Positions 1 to 7,394 of a stretch of DNA of 64,000 nt are shown one piece after another (position 1 is the first letter of the stretch; every line of letters starts with the position of its first letter). The stretch lies in the NCBI GenBank assembly GCA_016786705.1, contig JAEUVV010000006.1, positions 186,001 through 250,000 of the forward strand, read 5' to 3'. This DNA comes from Taibaiella sp. GTDB taxonomy: Bacteria > Bacteroidota > Bacteroidia > Chitinophagales > Chitinophagaceae. A program made the position numbers and the translations under genes. The notes under the pieces were generated by a model that saw only the letters and a list, made by a program, of their open reading frames with translations, had not been told where the DNA came from and did not search any database.

Positions 1-808
1 TGCTGAAATTTTCATCTTCATAATATGCCTTTGCTACTGCACTTATCTGCCCATCATTAAGCTCCAGAACTGGCAATTGCTGTTTTAATTGCTTAGGTAA
101 GTATTGGTATAGCCTAGCTCTACCAATAAACTGCACAAACTTACTTTCAGGCAAATCATAATCTCCCAGGTTATGTAATGCTGTAAGATGTTCCTGGGGT
201 TTATATGATTGAAAAAGAGCTAGTATCTCACTCTTTAATTGCTGGGGGCTACTGGCTCTTAATTCTGCTTTATAACCATCTGTGTTGATACATAAATTAG
301 TGCATACACTGTTTGAAAAACCTATAAAGACTTTAAATTTCTCCATTGTCTTTTTGCTGTACAGATTCTCCTGGTTATAGGCTCTTACTCCACCAACACT
401 TAGGCTTAGGTCATTATTATTGATGGTATTTTTGATGGTAGGCAGGTTAATAGTAAAAGCCATTCTTTCATAATACATTGTTTTTTCAAATTCCTGTAAT
501 TCCTTTGCTGGCTTGCCTATGGCTTCTGGTATTCTGCCTTTAATTTGGTGACTGACTTTAATATCAGGCTCTTGTATGCTTTCATTAGGAAATAAGGCAG
601 CAATTGATTCCTGAACTACTTCTATGAATTCCTGGTGACTTATTGTTGTTTCATTGTCTTTGGAAAAATTGGGGATGATGCATTGTTCTTTGAGCTGGAT
701 TAAATCTACATCCTGAGTATTTGCTTGAATAAAAACTTCATTTGCCACTCCCTCATTTCTCTTTGAGCCCTTTTCTCTAGTACTATCTATTATGTATTCC
801 ATTAGCAT
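1..808 (-). CDS. DUF3871 family protein, C-terminus cut off by the window edge
   Basis: Reading the minus strand from the ATG at 808 gives an open frame to position 1 (about 268 residues), starting MLMEYIIDSTREKG. The stretches around FSKDNETTISHQEFIE, IKVSHQIKGR and SLSVGGVRAYNQENLYSKK match my memory of DUF3871, a family of unknown function found on mobile elements of Bacteroidota. A second in-frame ATG at 802 is equally possible. The start overlaps the end of the upstream ATPase gene by about 25 bases, so the two are probably co-transcribed and translationally coupled. No catalytic motif is evident. Confidence 0.82.
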   Translation of the reverse strand, partial: MLMEYIIDSTREKGSKRNEGVANEVFIQANTQDVDLIQLKEQCIIPNFSKDNETTISHQEFIEVVQESIAALFPNESIQEPDIKVSHQIKGRIPEAIGKPAKELQEFEKTMYYERMAFTINLPTIKNTINNNDLSLSVGGVRAYNQENLYSKKTMEKFKVFIGFSNSVCTNLCINTDGYKAELRASSPQQLKSEILALFQSYKPQEHLTALHNLGDYDLPESKFVQFIGRARLYQYLPKQLKQQLPVLELNDGQISAVAKAYYEDENFS

Positions 809-1661
809 TGATTTTTTGTGGATTAAATATTGGCATAGTATTTCTTACTTCTAAGCTTTGCCTTTTTTGAGCAAATTCAGCTTGCAAAATAGCTTGGCAG
901 CTAGGGTACTGATTAAAAATCTCCAGTAATTCATTAGTATCTTTTGCTGACTGAATGAGTGATTTCACCTCATCTTCTACTGATGTACCTGCATTACACC
1001 ATTGAAGTAGCTGCTTTCCTGTTTCAGAGGAAATGACAAATTCAGGCTTACCCATAAATAAACCTGTCCTGTCTTTGGATGCCCTGGCTAGGTGATTAGC
1101 ATTAATGATTTCTAAGGCTACTGTAACTTCATAATCATAGCCATCTCTAATCTCATCATCTAAACCTGCTTTTTCCACCTTTGTTTTATTGTTTTCTGTA
1201 ATCATATTGTAACCTTGCTTCTTTCTATTGGTAGTTATCACATGGCATTTACTTTGCAGGATTGCATTAAGCCAATATTGGTAAAGAGGGCTAACTCTAG
1301 CCCAATCCTGGTACCTCCCACCCAATGAATTTTGATATTCTAATAGACCTCCCTGCCCTTTCCACACATGGGTAATGCTGTCAATGACTATTACCTCCAT
1401 ATGAGCATTTTCACAAGCCTGTATAGCTTCTATATACCTTTGTGTGGTGAATGGTGGAGCAAGGGAAAGGATTTGAAAATTTCCTAAATGAGCATAGAGT
1501 GAAGCTGAATCATTTTCTGTATCAATAACTGCTATTTTAGTCCAGTCATTAGTGATACCAAAGGCCAACAGTAAGGCACTGTAAGTTTTGCCAAATCCAC
1601 TTGGGCTAGCTAGGTTAAGCCTCAGCTTAACTGATTTTCTGTTTGCTTGCTTTAATTGCAT
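783..1661 (-). CDS. RecA/AAA-like ATP-binding protein of the mobile element
   Basis: A 292-residue P-loop ATPase. The Walker A motif is SPSGFGKT at residues 19-26 and a Walker B-like strand ends in VIVIDS at about residues 91-96. The layout (short N-terminus, P-loop, a TTNRKKQGY segment near residue 145) resembles the phage and plasmid AAA_24/Sak4-like RecA-fold proteins that act with single-strand DNA annealing or replication functions. That functional link is from family knowledge only. It lies upstream of and overlaps the DUF3871 gene and is divergent from the polymerase-like gene, with about 200 bases of regulatory-looking DNA between. A role in replication or recombination of the element is inferred. 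Confidence 0.7.
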   Translation of the reverse strand: MQLKQANRKSVKLRLNLASPSGFGKTYSALLLAFGITNDWTKIAVIDTENDSASLYAHLGNFQILSLAPPFTTQRYIEAIQACENAHMEVIVIDSITHVWKGQGGLLEYQNSLGGRYQDWARVSPLYQYWLNAILQSKCHVITTNRKKQGYNMITENNKTKVEKAGLDDEIRDGYDYEVTVALEIINANHLARASKDRTGLFMGKPEFVISSETGKQLLQWCNAGTSVEDEVKSLIQSAKDTNELLEIFNQYPSCQAILQAEFAQKRQSLEVRNTMPIFNPQKINANGIHNR

Positions 1662-1687
1662 TAATGTAATTTTTAATAAATGAAAAA

Positions 1688-1735
1688 TATCTTTGAATAA
1701 TCTGGCATTACTTATTTAATGCTGGTCTATCTTTG
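1688..1735 (+). promoter_or_regulatory. Two tandem TAnnTTTG promoter elements
   Basis: Perfect Bacteroidota -7 motifs TATCTTTG occur at 1688-1695 and again exactly 40 bases later at 1728-1735. Both point toward the polymerase-like gene. The second would start transcription near 1742, just before the inverted repeats, giving a leader of about 125 bases. Confidence 0.5.
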
Positions 1736-1747
1736 CTTAAACACATA

Positions 1748-1817
1748 CCATTGTCAAGGAATGAGTATGAAGATTGGATTAAAAAGGAAGCCTTGACCAT
1801 TGCCTTTTTAATACTCA
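1748..1817 (+). other. Interleaved inverted repeats, possible structured RNA leader or control region
   Basis: GTCAAGG (1753-1759) is complementary to CCTTGAC (1791-1797). TGAGTAT (1762-1768) plus ATTAAAAAGG (1778-1787) are complementary to CCTTTTTAATACTCA (1803-1817). The two pairings interleave, the topology of a pseudoknot or of alternative structures. It lies just downstream of a TAnnTTTG motif and upstream of the polymerase-like gene. It may regulate that gene, be a small RNA, or be a protein binding site. Confidence 0.45.
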
Positions 1818-1868
1818 CAGATTTATCTATTTTGAAGATAATCAACTGGCTGATAGCTTGTTGTGTGA

Positions 1869-3713
1869 GTGAATTCAAATAATGTTGGAACTATACATAA
1901 ACACTCCAACACAAAACAGCAAGATGTACTACAAAATGGTGTAGTGAGTGGTACATTAAAGAGAGGTAGTAAGAAGAATAGGCCTACCCACCAAGTTTAC
2001 ATTCCTGAAAATTTAGATTTAGAGTTACTTTTGGAAAATCATCCAACTGATATTCCAAATGCCAAAGATTATCTAGCTGTTATAGTGGATAGCATCCACT
2101 CTTCTATAGCTACTAAAAAGGATTTGGACATTGAAGCAATGCAAGGATTTACAAGATTGTATAGTCCTATTTTGAAGTATTATTGTAATCTATATAAACC
2201 ATTAGTTGAGTGGTTAGAAAACAATGGTATTATTGAAACAGATAACTCATATAGCAACTTCACAAACTCAGGTTACTCCAAGGGTTACAGGTTTACCCAA
2301 CATTACAGAACCAAATTAAAACCTTACTTAGTTACAACTGGCACATTAGTTAAAAAACTAAAAGAAAAGAAGAATTTTAAGAGCAGTAAGCCTCCAATAT
2401 TGACATCAGACAATCTAAGGTTATTGTACCCTGATATTGATGCAGAAAAGAGCTACTCAATAATTGCAGAAGAAAAATTAGGCTTTCTAAAAGGTTTTTT
2501 AAATAAAGATTTAAAAATTGATAAGGTTAAGGCTGAGCACTTTCTGAACTTATTATTGACTGATGACTTAAAAAATAACAATATTGAATTTCCTACATTA
2601 TATTACAATTTAAGGAAGTACAACTTAGATAAATTGTCAGATGGAGAATATTATTTTCACATAGATAGTACAAGTGGTAGATTACATACCAACTTGACTA
2701 ATTTAAAATCAGAACTCAGGAATATCCTTACTTATAAAGGCCAGATCTTATCTAGTATTGATTTAAAGAATTCACAACCCTTATTATCTATTACATTTTT
2801 AGATTCTGAATTGTATAAAATCAATAACATGGAAAGTAGAATTAAGATATATGATAGAGAATTAAAGAATATTCCAGATTCACATTATACTATGTTGTTG
2901 GATTTGATACAAAAAAATGAAAATCAACCAGATGTGATATTATACAAAAAATTAGTAAAAGAGGGAAAAATCTATGAGTATTTTGTTGATATAATGATTG
3001 CAAAAGGGATGATTGATAAGAATACTACCAAAATTCAACAAAGAAAGGAGGCAAAAAATGTAATGTTCATATCACTATTTGCCAAAAACAAATCAATCAA
3101 AAATAAATTAATAGGAAAATTTATAAAATTGTTTCAAAGCTGCTTCCCAAATGTTTTTGAAATATTTTTTACCATAAAGGAACATAATCACAATTCTCTA
3201 GCATGCTCTCTTCAAAACTTTGAATCTGAAATTTTTCTGCACAAAATTGCAGTAAATGTTCATGCAAAATTTCCAAGCATACCTAAATATACAATTCATG
3301 ACTCAATTGCCACTTTCTCTAAAAATATTGTGGATATTCAACCTATAGTTGAAAGTGAATTAAAAAAAGTTTTAGGGTTTGTACCTGAACTTCATATTGA
3401 AACTTGGGATAAAGACATCTTAAACCAACAGCCCTGTATTAATAGCATATATGGATTTGTTGATGATGATATACAATTCTCAATTAAACAGGCTGCAGAA
3501 CTTTTGGATATAGGAAGAAACACATTACTGAAGAAGCTAAGAGAATGTAACATACTTAAGAGTGATAAAGCTAACATCAACATTCCATTTGATGAATATT
3601 TAATCAAGGGGTTCTTTCAAATGAGAACAAAACAAGTTAGTAGCAAAAAAACAGCTTCTTATCTTTTAATATCTGAAAATGGATTAAACTTCATCAGAGA
3701 TATTATAAACTAA
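1869..3713 (+). CDS. Putative single-subunit polymerase-like protein with C-terminal KilAC-like domain
   Basis: A 614-residue protein with no confident family name. Several motifs occur in the order seen in family A DNA polymerases and T7-like RNA polymerases: STSGRL (267-272, like the TGRL before motif A), SSIDLKNSQ (295-303, D298 in the place of the motif A aspartate), QRKEAKNVMF (391-400, like the basic helix of motif B), LFQSCFPNV (421-429, like the RYPGV helix) and YTIHDSIAT (474-482, D478 as the motif C aspartate; T7 RNA polymerase has a similar HDSFGT). No 3'-5' exonuclease motifs are evident in the N-terminal 250 residues. Residues 536-614 (SIKQAAELLDIGRN, then IPFDEYLIKGFF) resemble the KilAC/ANT DNA-binding domain of phage antirepressors. 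The start is a GTG directly after an in-frame stop; another GTG lies at residue 26. The polymerase reading is inference; an inactive or priming enzyme is possible. Confidence 0.5.
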   Translation: MNSNNVGTIHKHSNTKQQDVLQNGVVSGTLKRGSKKNRPTHQVYIPENLDLELLLENHPTDIPNAKDYLAVIVDSIHSSIATKKDLDIEAMQGFTRLYSPILKYYCNLYKPLVEWLENNGIIETDNSYSNFTNSGYSKGYRFTQHYRTKLKPYLVTTGTLVKKLKEKKNFKSSKPPILTSDNLRLLYPDIDAEKSYSIIAEEKLGFLKGFLNKDLKIDKVKAEHFLNLLLTDDLKNNNIEFPTLYYNLRKYNLDKLSDGEYYFHIDSTSGRLHTNLTNLKSELRNILTYKGQILSSIDLKNSQPLLSITFLDSELYKINNMESRIKIYDRELKNIPDSHYTMLLDLIQKNENQPDVILYKKLVKEGKIYEYFVDIMIAKGMIDKNTTKIQQRKEAKNVMFISLFAKNKSIKNKLIGKFIKLFQSCFPNVFEIFFTIKEHNHNSLACSLQNFESEIFLHKIAVNVHAKFPSIPKYTIHDSIATFSKNIVDIQPIVESELKKVLGFVPELHIETWDKDILNQQPCINSIYGFVDDDIQFSIKQAAELLDIGRNTLLKKLRECNILKSDKANINIPFDEYLIKGFFQMRTKQVSSKKTASYLLISENGLNFIRDIIN

Positions 3714-3717
3714 TACT

Positions 3718-3753
3718 AAAAACTGCCCAATAGATGAAAATGGGCAGTTTTTT
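3718..3753. terminator. Bidirectional terminator between convergent genes
   Basis: AAACTGCCCA and TGGGCAGTTT form a GC-rich hairpin with A and T runs on the two sides, between the stops of the polymerase-like gene (+) and the integrase (-). Confidence 0.85.
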
Positions 3754-4943
3754 CATTTCAACAAATTCTCTATACTTTGCAAATAAACCTTACTTTGCCC
3801 ATAGTTCCTATTTTGTAAATACCCCTCTGTAGTTTTTACAGAGGAATGCCCTAAAGCATCTCTTAATCCAAAAATGTCATTTTGATTTAAGGAAAGGCTT
3901 ATATCTGAAAAGGTATGCCTGGCACAGTGACTACTGATCCTTTTTACTATTCCTGCATATTTACACACCTCTTTAATATACTTATTGATATATGTGATCT
4001 TACTATTGATAGTCTGTTCATTTTCCTTCTCTCCCAATTTGAAAAATGGGAAGATGTAAGCTGTTGATTTTTCAAACCTATCAAAAATGAGCTGTAAATC
4101 TTTCAAAATTGGGATTTGCATTACTTTTCCTGTTTTTATTTGAGCAAAGCACAGGCTTCCATCCTTTATTTGCTCCCATTTCATTGTTACCATATCTCCT
4201 GCTCTGGTACCTGCAGCATAAAAACAAGCCATAAAAAAATCCCTTGCTAAATGAAGGGATTTTATACCAGGTAATTCTGCAGTACTAAATCTCTTTAGTT
4301 CTTCAATGGTAAGCTTGTTTTTAGAATTATTGGTGTATTTAAGGCTTACATTATTAAAGGGATTTTTTTTAGTAAATAAGCTGTGCTTTTCAGCTTCATT
4401 GATTATTGTTCTAATGACACTGAGATTTGATGAAACAGTATCTATACTGTTCCCTTTAATTACCCTTAGGAACTGCTCAAACTCCTTGATTAGGGTATAA
4501 TCTACCTGATTTAAGGTTAATGATTTCCCTGCAAACTCTTTTAGTTTATTCAATACAGCTTCATATCTCCTGTAAGTTCCCAGTTTTTTACTTGATTTGA
4601 TTGGTTCAAGTTTATATTTATAGGCAAACTCAAAGAAATTTTGAGATTTAGGTTTTTGAAACAAGTGTATTAGTTCATCAAGAGAAAAATCTGTATCATC
4701 CTTTAATAAGAGAATATATTTCTCTTCTATCTCAGTGATCCTATTTGATATTGTTTTGTTCAATTGAAGAGCTAAAGGATGGGATTTTTTGACTTGTTTT
4801 TTAGCTTTATCCCAATTTTTGGGCATAATGTGGATTCCAGTACTAATTCTTTTATGATTTCCCCCTTTTGAAAGCCTAATCATAAGTAGTTTTTCTCCTT
4901 TTTTATTTGCCCTGTAATCCAATTCCAGATTGAATGTTAGCAT
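3753..4943 (-). CDS. Tyrosine recombinase / integrase
   Basis: A 396-residue site-specific recombinase that would integrate and excise the element by strand exchange through a 3'-phosphotyrosine. The N-terminus (1-100) looks like the arm-binding domain common in Bacteroidota integrases, 100-200 is the SAM-like core-binding domain and 210-390 is the catalytic domain. The catalytic set is visible: R247 (GTRAGD), H339 and R342 (HCARH), H366 (LGHSS) and the nucleophile Y375 (EGYLQ). The length and domain order are those of an intact enzyme. It is transcribed toward the element interior, away from the tRNA-Arg that probably serves as its attachment site. A 9-base inverted repeat lies directly upstream. 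Confidence 0.95.
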   Translation of the reverse strand: MLTFNLELDYRANKKGEKLLMIRLSKGGNHKRISTGIHIMPKNWDKAKKQVKKSHPLALQLNKTISNRITEIEEKYILLLKDDTDFSLDELIHLFQKPKSQNFFEFAYKYKLEPIKSSKKLGTYRRYEAVLNKLKEFAGKSLTLNQVDYTLIKEFEQFLRVIKGNSIDTVSSNLSVIRTIINEAEKHSLFTKKNPFNNVSLKYTNNSKNKLTIEELKRFSTAELPGIKSLHLARDFFMACFYAAGTRAGDMVTMKWEQIKDGSLCFAQIKTGKVMQIPILKDLQLIFDRFEKSTAYIFPFFKLGEKENEQTINSKITYINKYIKEVCKYAGIVKRISSHCARHTFSDISLSLNQNDIFGLRDALGHSSVKTTEGYLQNRNYGQSKVYLQSIENLLK

Positions 4944-4947
4944 AATT

Positions 4948-4984
4948 TTACAGTAACTTTTTTAATGGTTAAGATTTACTGTAA
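4948..4984. repeat. Inverted repeat upstream of the integrase
   Basis: TTACAGTAA (4948-4956) and its exact reverse complement TTACTGTAA (4976-4984) are separated by 19 bases, right before the integrase ATG at 4943. A related CTGTAA occurs at 4990-4995. They could be integrase arm sites or an autoregulatory operator. Confidence 0.5.
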
Positions 4985-5050
4985 CATATCTGTAAAAGAA
5001 GCAGAGTTTTGAGATCAAAATACCCTCAAATGAAGTAAAACACCCCATAA

Positions 5051-5082
5051 AAAAAGCAGCTACATTGCTGTAACTGCTTTTT
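5051..5082 (-). terminator. Terminator at the 3' end of tRNA-Arg
   Basis: AAAAAGCAG and CTGCTTTTT form a 9-bp stem whose distal arm touches the encoded CCA of the tRNA. Read on the minus strand it ends in a T run. Confidence 0.7.
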
Positions 5083-5158
5083 GGTGACCCTGTCAGGATT
5101 CAAACCTGAAACCTTCTGATCCGTAGTCAGATGCTCTATTCAATTGAGCTACAGAGCC
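5082..5158 (-). tRNA. tRNA-Arg (anticodon ACG), CCA encoded
   Basis: On the minus strand the sequence folds as a tRNA: acceptor GGCTCTG with CAGGGTC (two G-U pairs), anticodon stem TCTGA/TCAGA with loop CTACGGA and anticodon ACG, a T arm with GTTTGAATC, discriminator A and an encoded CCA at 5082-5084. The ACG anticodon reads CGN arginine codons, with the first base normally converted to inosine by TadA. The 3' half is the probable attachment site of the mobile element to its left. Confidence 0.95.
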
Positions 5159-5257
5159 ATTCCGTTTGATTGGATTGCAAAGGTAAAACTACTTTTCTTA
5201 TCCGCAAAATTTTTTTTGAACAAAAATACAAAATCCATACCAAAGCGACTGTTCCTG

Positions 5258-5713
5258 CTACTTCTTCAAATTCGATTCATAAATAGCAACCCAGTCCGCA
5301 ACACTCATCTTCCGCATCAATTCCCCCATAAGCTCATAAGGGATCTCGTCAAACTTCTTAAACCGGATACAGCTTTTACCCATATCCAGCTTCCGCTTGC
5401 TATGTTTAGGATACTCATTCACAAACCAATCCAGCAAAGCCGGGTCGGAATAAATACCCATATGGTAAAAGTTAATGGAATTCTTTTGGGAAGCTAAGCC
5501 TGCAAAAGGCAGCGGCTCCACCGGCTTGCAATGATAGCCCGCGGGATACAGCGAATGTGGCACCACATAACCTAAACCGCCATAACTGATCGCGGCCTCA
5601 AATCCTTCCGGCAGGTTGGCCATAATGACCTCATGCAGTTTATTAAAAGGCTCCGCCCTATCTTCCGGGAGGTTGCCCAGGATGGCTTCCACTGTATTGC
5701 CATTCGCTTTCAT
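5258..5713 (-). CDS. DUF1801 (YdhG-like) domain protein
   Basis: A 151-residue cytoplasmic protein. It begins with a helical segment (VEAILGNLPEDRAEPFNKL), then AISYGGLGYVV, PLPFAGLASQKNSINFYHMG and a C-terminal CIRFKKFDEIP stretch. This order matches the DUF1801/YdhG fold, small proteins related to frataxin-like and iron-chaperone families, whose exact role is not settled. It is transcribed alone between tRNA-Arg and a lipoprotein gene. No promoter of the TAnnTTTG type is obvious. The start ATG at 5713 fits the family length. Confidence 0.8.
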   Translation of the reverse strand: MKANGNTVEAILGNLPEDRAEPFNKLHEVIMANLPEGFEAAISYGGLGYVVPHSLYPAGYHCKPVEPLPFAGLASQKNSINFYHMGIYSDPALLDWFVNEYPKHSKRKLDMGKSCIRFKKFDEIPYELMGELMRKMSVADWVAIYESNLKK

Positions 5714-5810
5714 ACTTTTTGCTTTTTATTACCGCTAAATTACACAAAAGGCATAACATGGCACCATTTCAGCATTGAATAAAATAAGCTTTACTTATGC
5801 GCAAAAGAAA

Positions 5811-5836
5811 GTGCCCGGGAAATGAACCCCGAGCAC
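5811..5836 (-). terminator. Terminator of the beta-helix lipoprotein gene
   Basis: GTGCCCGGG (5811-5819) pairs with CCCCGAGCAC (5827-5836), one mismatch apart, downstream of the lipoprotein stop and followed on the minus strand by a T-rich tract. Confidence 0.65.
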
Positions 5837-5864
5837 CCCATTTATAACCTAACCAAATTATAAA

Positions 5865-7247
5865 TTAGTATTGATTTGTTTCTGCCGCCCAGGTAGTCCA
5901 TTTTGAGGTCCAGTCGTTAGTACCGTCAAATGCACCTACATAAGCTACGCTTTGGAAACCGGTCAGGCCGGTAAAGCTGGCACCGGTCAATGCCATAGAA
6001 CCTGATTTTAACAGGAAGCTAGGAACACCTGCGCTACTGGATACAGCCGGAGAGTATTTGTAAGCATCAGCCAGTAATACCGTATCACCGTTAGGGTGTT
6101 TGCTGTTACCATTGGTAGTAAACCAATCCGCTACATCAAAGGCACTGTTAGAAGCTTTATAAGCATTAGTACAACCAGCGATGATGTTATTTTTGAACAT
6201 CAAAGTGCCCGCTGTAATATTAGCAGAAGTAGGCTCGCCTTTTGTATCGTCTATGTAAACACCGGTAGGGAAACCTAAGATGATAGAGTTAACCAGGGAC
6301 ATAGAAGAGTTACGACGGATCTGCGCACCATTCTGGTAGTTAGCATTGATACCGCTTAAAGAAGTTCCTTTACCAGGACCTACTATAGTAACGTTAGAGA
6401 AAATAGCGCTTGTTTTAGGGCTATTGGTAGAACCGTTCGCATCGTTATCTGATTCGAAACCGTTAGAACCGGAAACGTCAGCGATAGTTTTAGCGCGTGA
6501 AGCCACAGCGAACTGTACTTTACCGGAGAAACCGAAATCTGTATCGAAATCATCATCCCATGTGTAAGTAGCTACTAAGTGATCACAGTTAACCGTACCG
6601 CCAAACCACTCAAAAGCGTCATCACCGGAACGGTATACCTGAACGTGGCTGATGGTGGTACCACGGCCAACGCCACCCATAGTCAGACCGTTGATCTCGT
6701 TATCCGGAGAATAAGCGATACCTGCGAACTCAATTCTTACATATTTTAAAACACCTGAGTTATCTTCAGGATCTGTACCGCCATATTCATTGTACTCAGA
6801 CTCTTTACCGGCAACGGTTGGCTGGATACCGCCTTCGATTACTTCAGTACCGCCATTTGGATTGACCGGCGCTTTACCTAAAAGGATCACACCACCCCAG
6901 TCGCCTTCGCGTCTGTCACCGGCTGCAGCTTCAGAAGTAAAGATGATCGGCTTATCCGCTGTACCTTCAGCCATAATTTTACCCCCACGGGCAACGATCA
7001 AAGAAGCTTTGGTCTGTTTATCACCCATGATAACAGTACCTGGCTCGATTGTCAATGTAGCACCTGCCTTCACATATACAAAACCTTTCAGGATATATTT
7101 TTTATCCGCTGTTAATTTCATATCAGCGGTAATATCGCCTTCAATGACATTCTCAGTAGAAGTACCCGGGTCTGTTGTTTTGTCTTTTCCACAGCTTGCA
7201 AGAAATAATGCAGATGCAGCAATTGGCAATAAGAAAGCCTTTTTCAT
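5865..7247 (-). CDS. Secreted right-handed beta-helix lipoprotein
   Basis: About 460 residues. The start is set at the ATG at 7247 because it begins a clean lipoprotein signal (MKKAFLLPIAASALFLASC, lipobox LASC); the 11 residues further upstream would spoil the signal. After a short linker come repeats typical of parallel beta-helix proteins (AGATLTIEPGTVIMGD, DKPIIFTS, LKYVRIEFAG) with many Gly and Asn turns. Proteins of this kind in Bacteroidota lie at the outer membrane or outside the cell and are often annotated only as hypothetical. No catalytic residues could be assigned. A TAnnTTTG-type promoter lies 30 bases upstream. It is probably monocistronic, with terminators on both sides. Confidence 0.78.
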   Translation of the reverse strand: MKKAFLLPIAASALFLASCGKDKTTDPGTSTENVIEGDITADMKLTADKKYILKGFVYVKAGATLTIEPGTVIMGDKQTKASLIVARGGKIMAEGTADKPIIFTSEAAAGDRREGDWGGVILLGKAPVNPNGGTEVIEGGIQPTVAGKESEYNEYGGTDPEDNSGVLKYVRIEFAGIAYSPDNEINGLTMGGVGRGTTISHVQVYRSGDDAFEWFGGTVNCDHLVATYTWDDDFDTDFGFSGKVQFAVASRAKTIADVSGSNGFESDNDANGSTNSPKTSAIFSNVTIVGPGKGTSLSGINANYQNGAQIRRNSSMSLVNSIILGFPTGVYIDDTKGEPTSANITAGTLMFKNNIIAGCTNAYKASNSAFDVADWFTTNGNSKHPNGDTVLLADAYKYSPAVSSSAGVPSFLLKSGSMALTGASFTGLTGFQSVAYVGAFDGTNDWTSKWTTWAAETNQY

Positions 7248-7277
7248 AACTTTTTGTTTGATTTGATTTTTATGTCG

Positions 7278-7285
7278 CAAAACTA
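7278..7285 (-). promoter_or_regulatory. -7 promoter element for the beta-helix lipoprotein
   Basis: CAAAACTA on the plus strand reads TAGTTTTG on the minus strand, matching TAnnTTTG. It lies about 30 bases before the ATG at 7247, which also supports that start. Confidence 0.5.
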
Positions 7286-7344
7286 TCAGAGCTATGTAAA
7301 GGAATCGTTACGGGTATATTATCTTAATATTAAGATGAAAAGAA

Positions 7345-7388
7345 AGGACCATCCAACACGGGCATTTTCATCTGTATTGGATGGTCCT
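7345..7388 (-). terminator. Terminator of the LuxR-type regulator gene
   Basis: AGGACCATCCAA (7345-7356) and TTGGATGGTCCT (7377-7388) form a perfect 12-bp stem seven bases after the regulator's stop, followed on the minus strand by a T-rich stretch. Confidence 0.85.
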
Positions 7389-7394
7389 GGGGGC

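Larger units (their letters stand above)
1..5081. mobile_element. End of an integrated mobile element next to tRNA-Arg
   Basis: The stretch is visibly A+T-richer than the DNA to its right and holds a tyrosine integrase, a DUF3871 gene, a RecA/AAA-like ATPase and a polymerase-like/KilAC protein, all typical of accessory DNA. The integrase sits 140 bases from the 3' end of a tRNA-Arg gene, the usual attachment site of such elements. The 3' end of the tRNA faces the element, so insertion probably took place there and rebuilt the tRNA. The other end lies beyond position 1. No relaxase, mobilisation or conjugation gene is visible here, so whether this is an ICE, a mobilisable island or a prophage-like element cannot be decided from this window. 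Confidence 0.72.
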
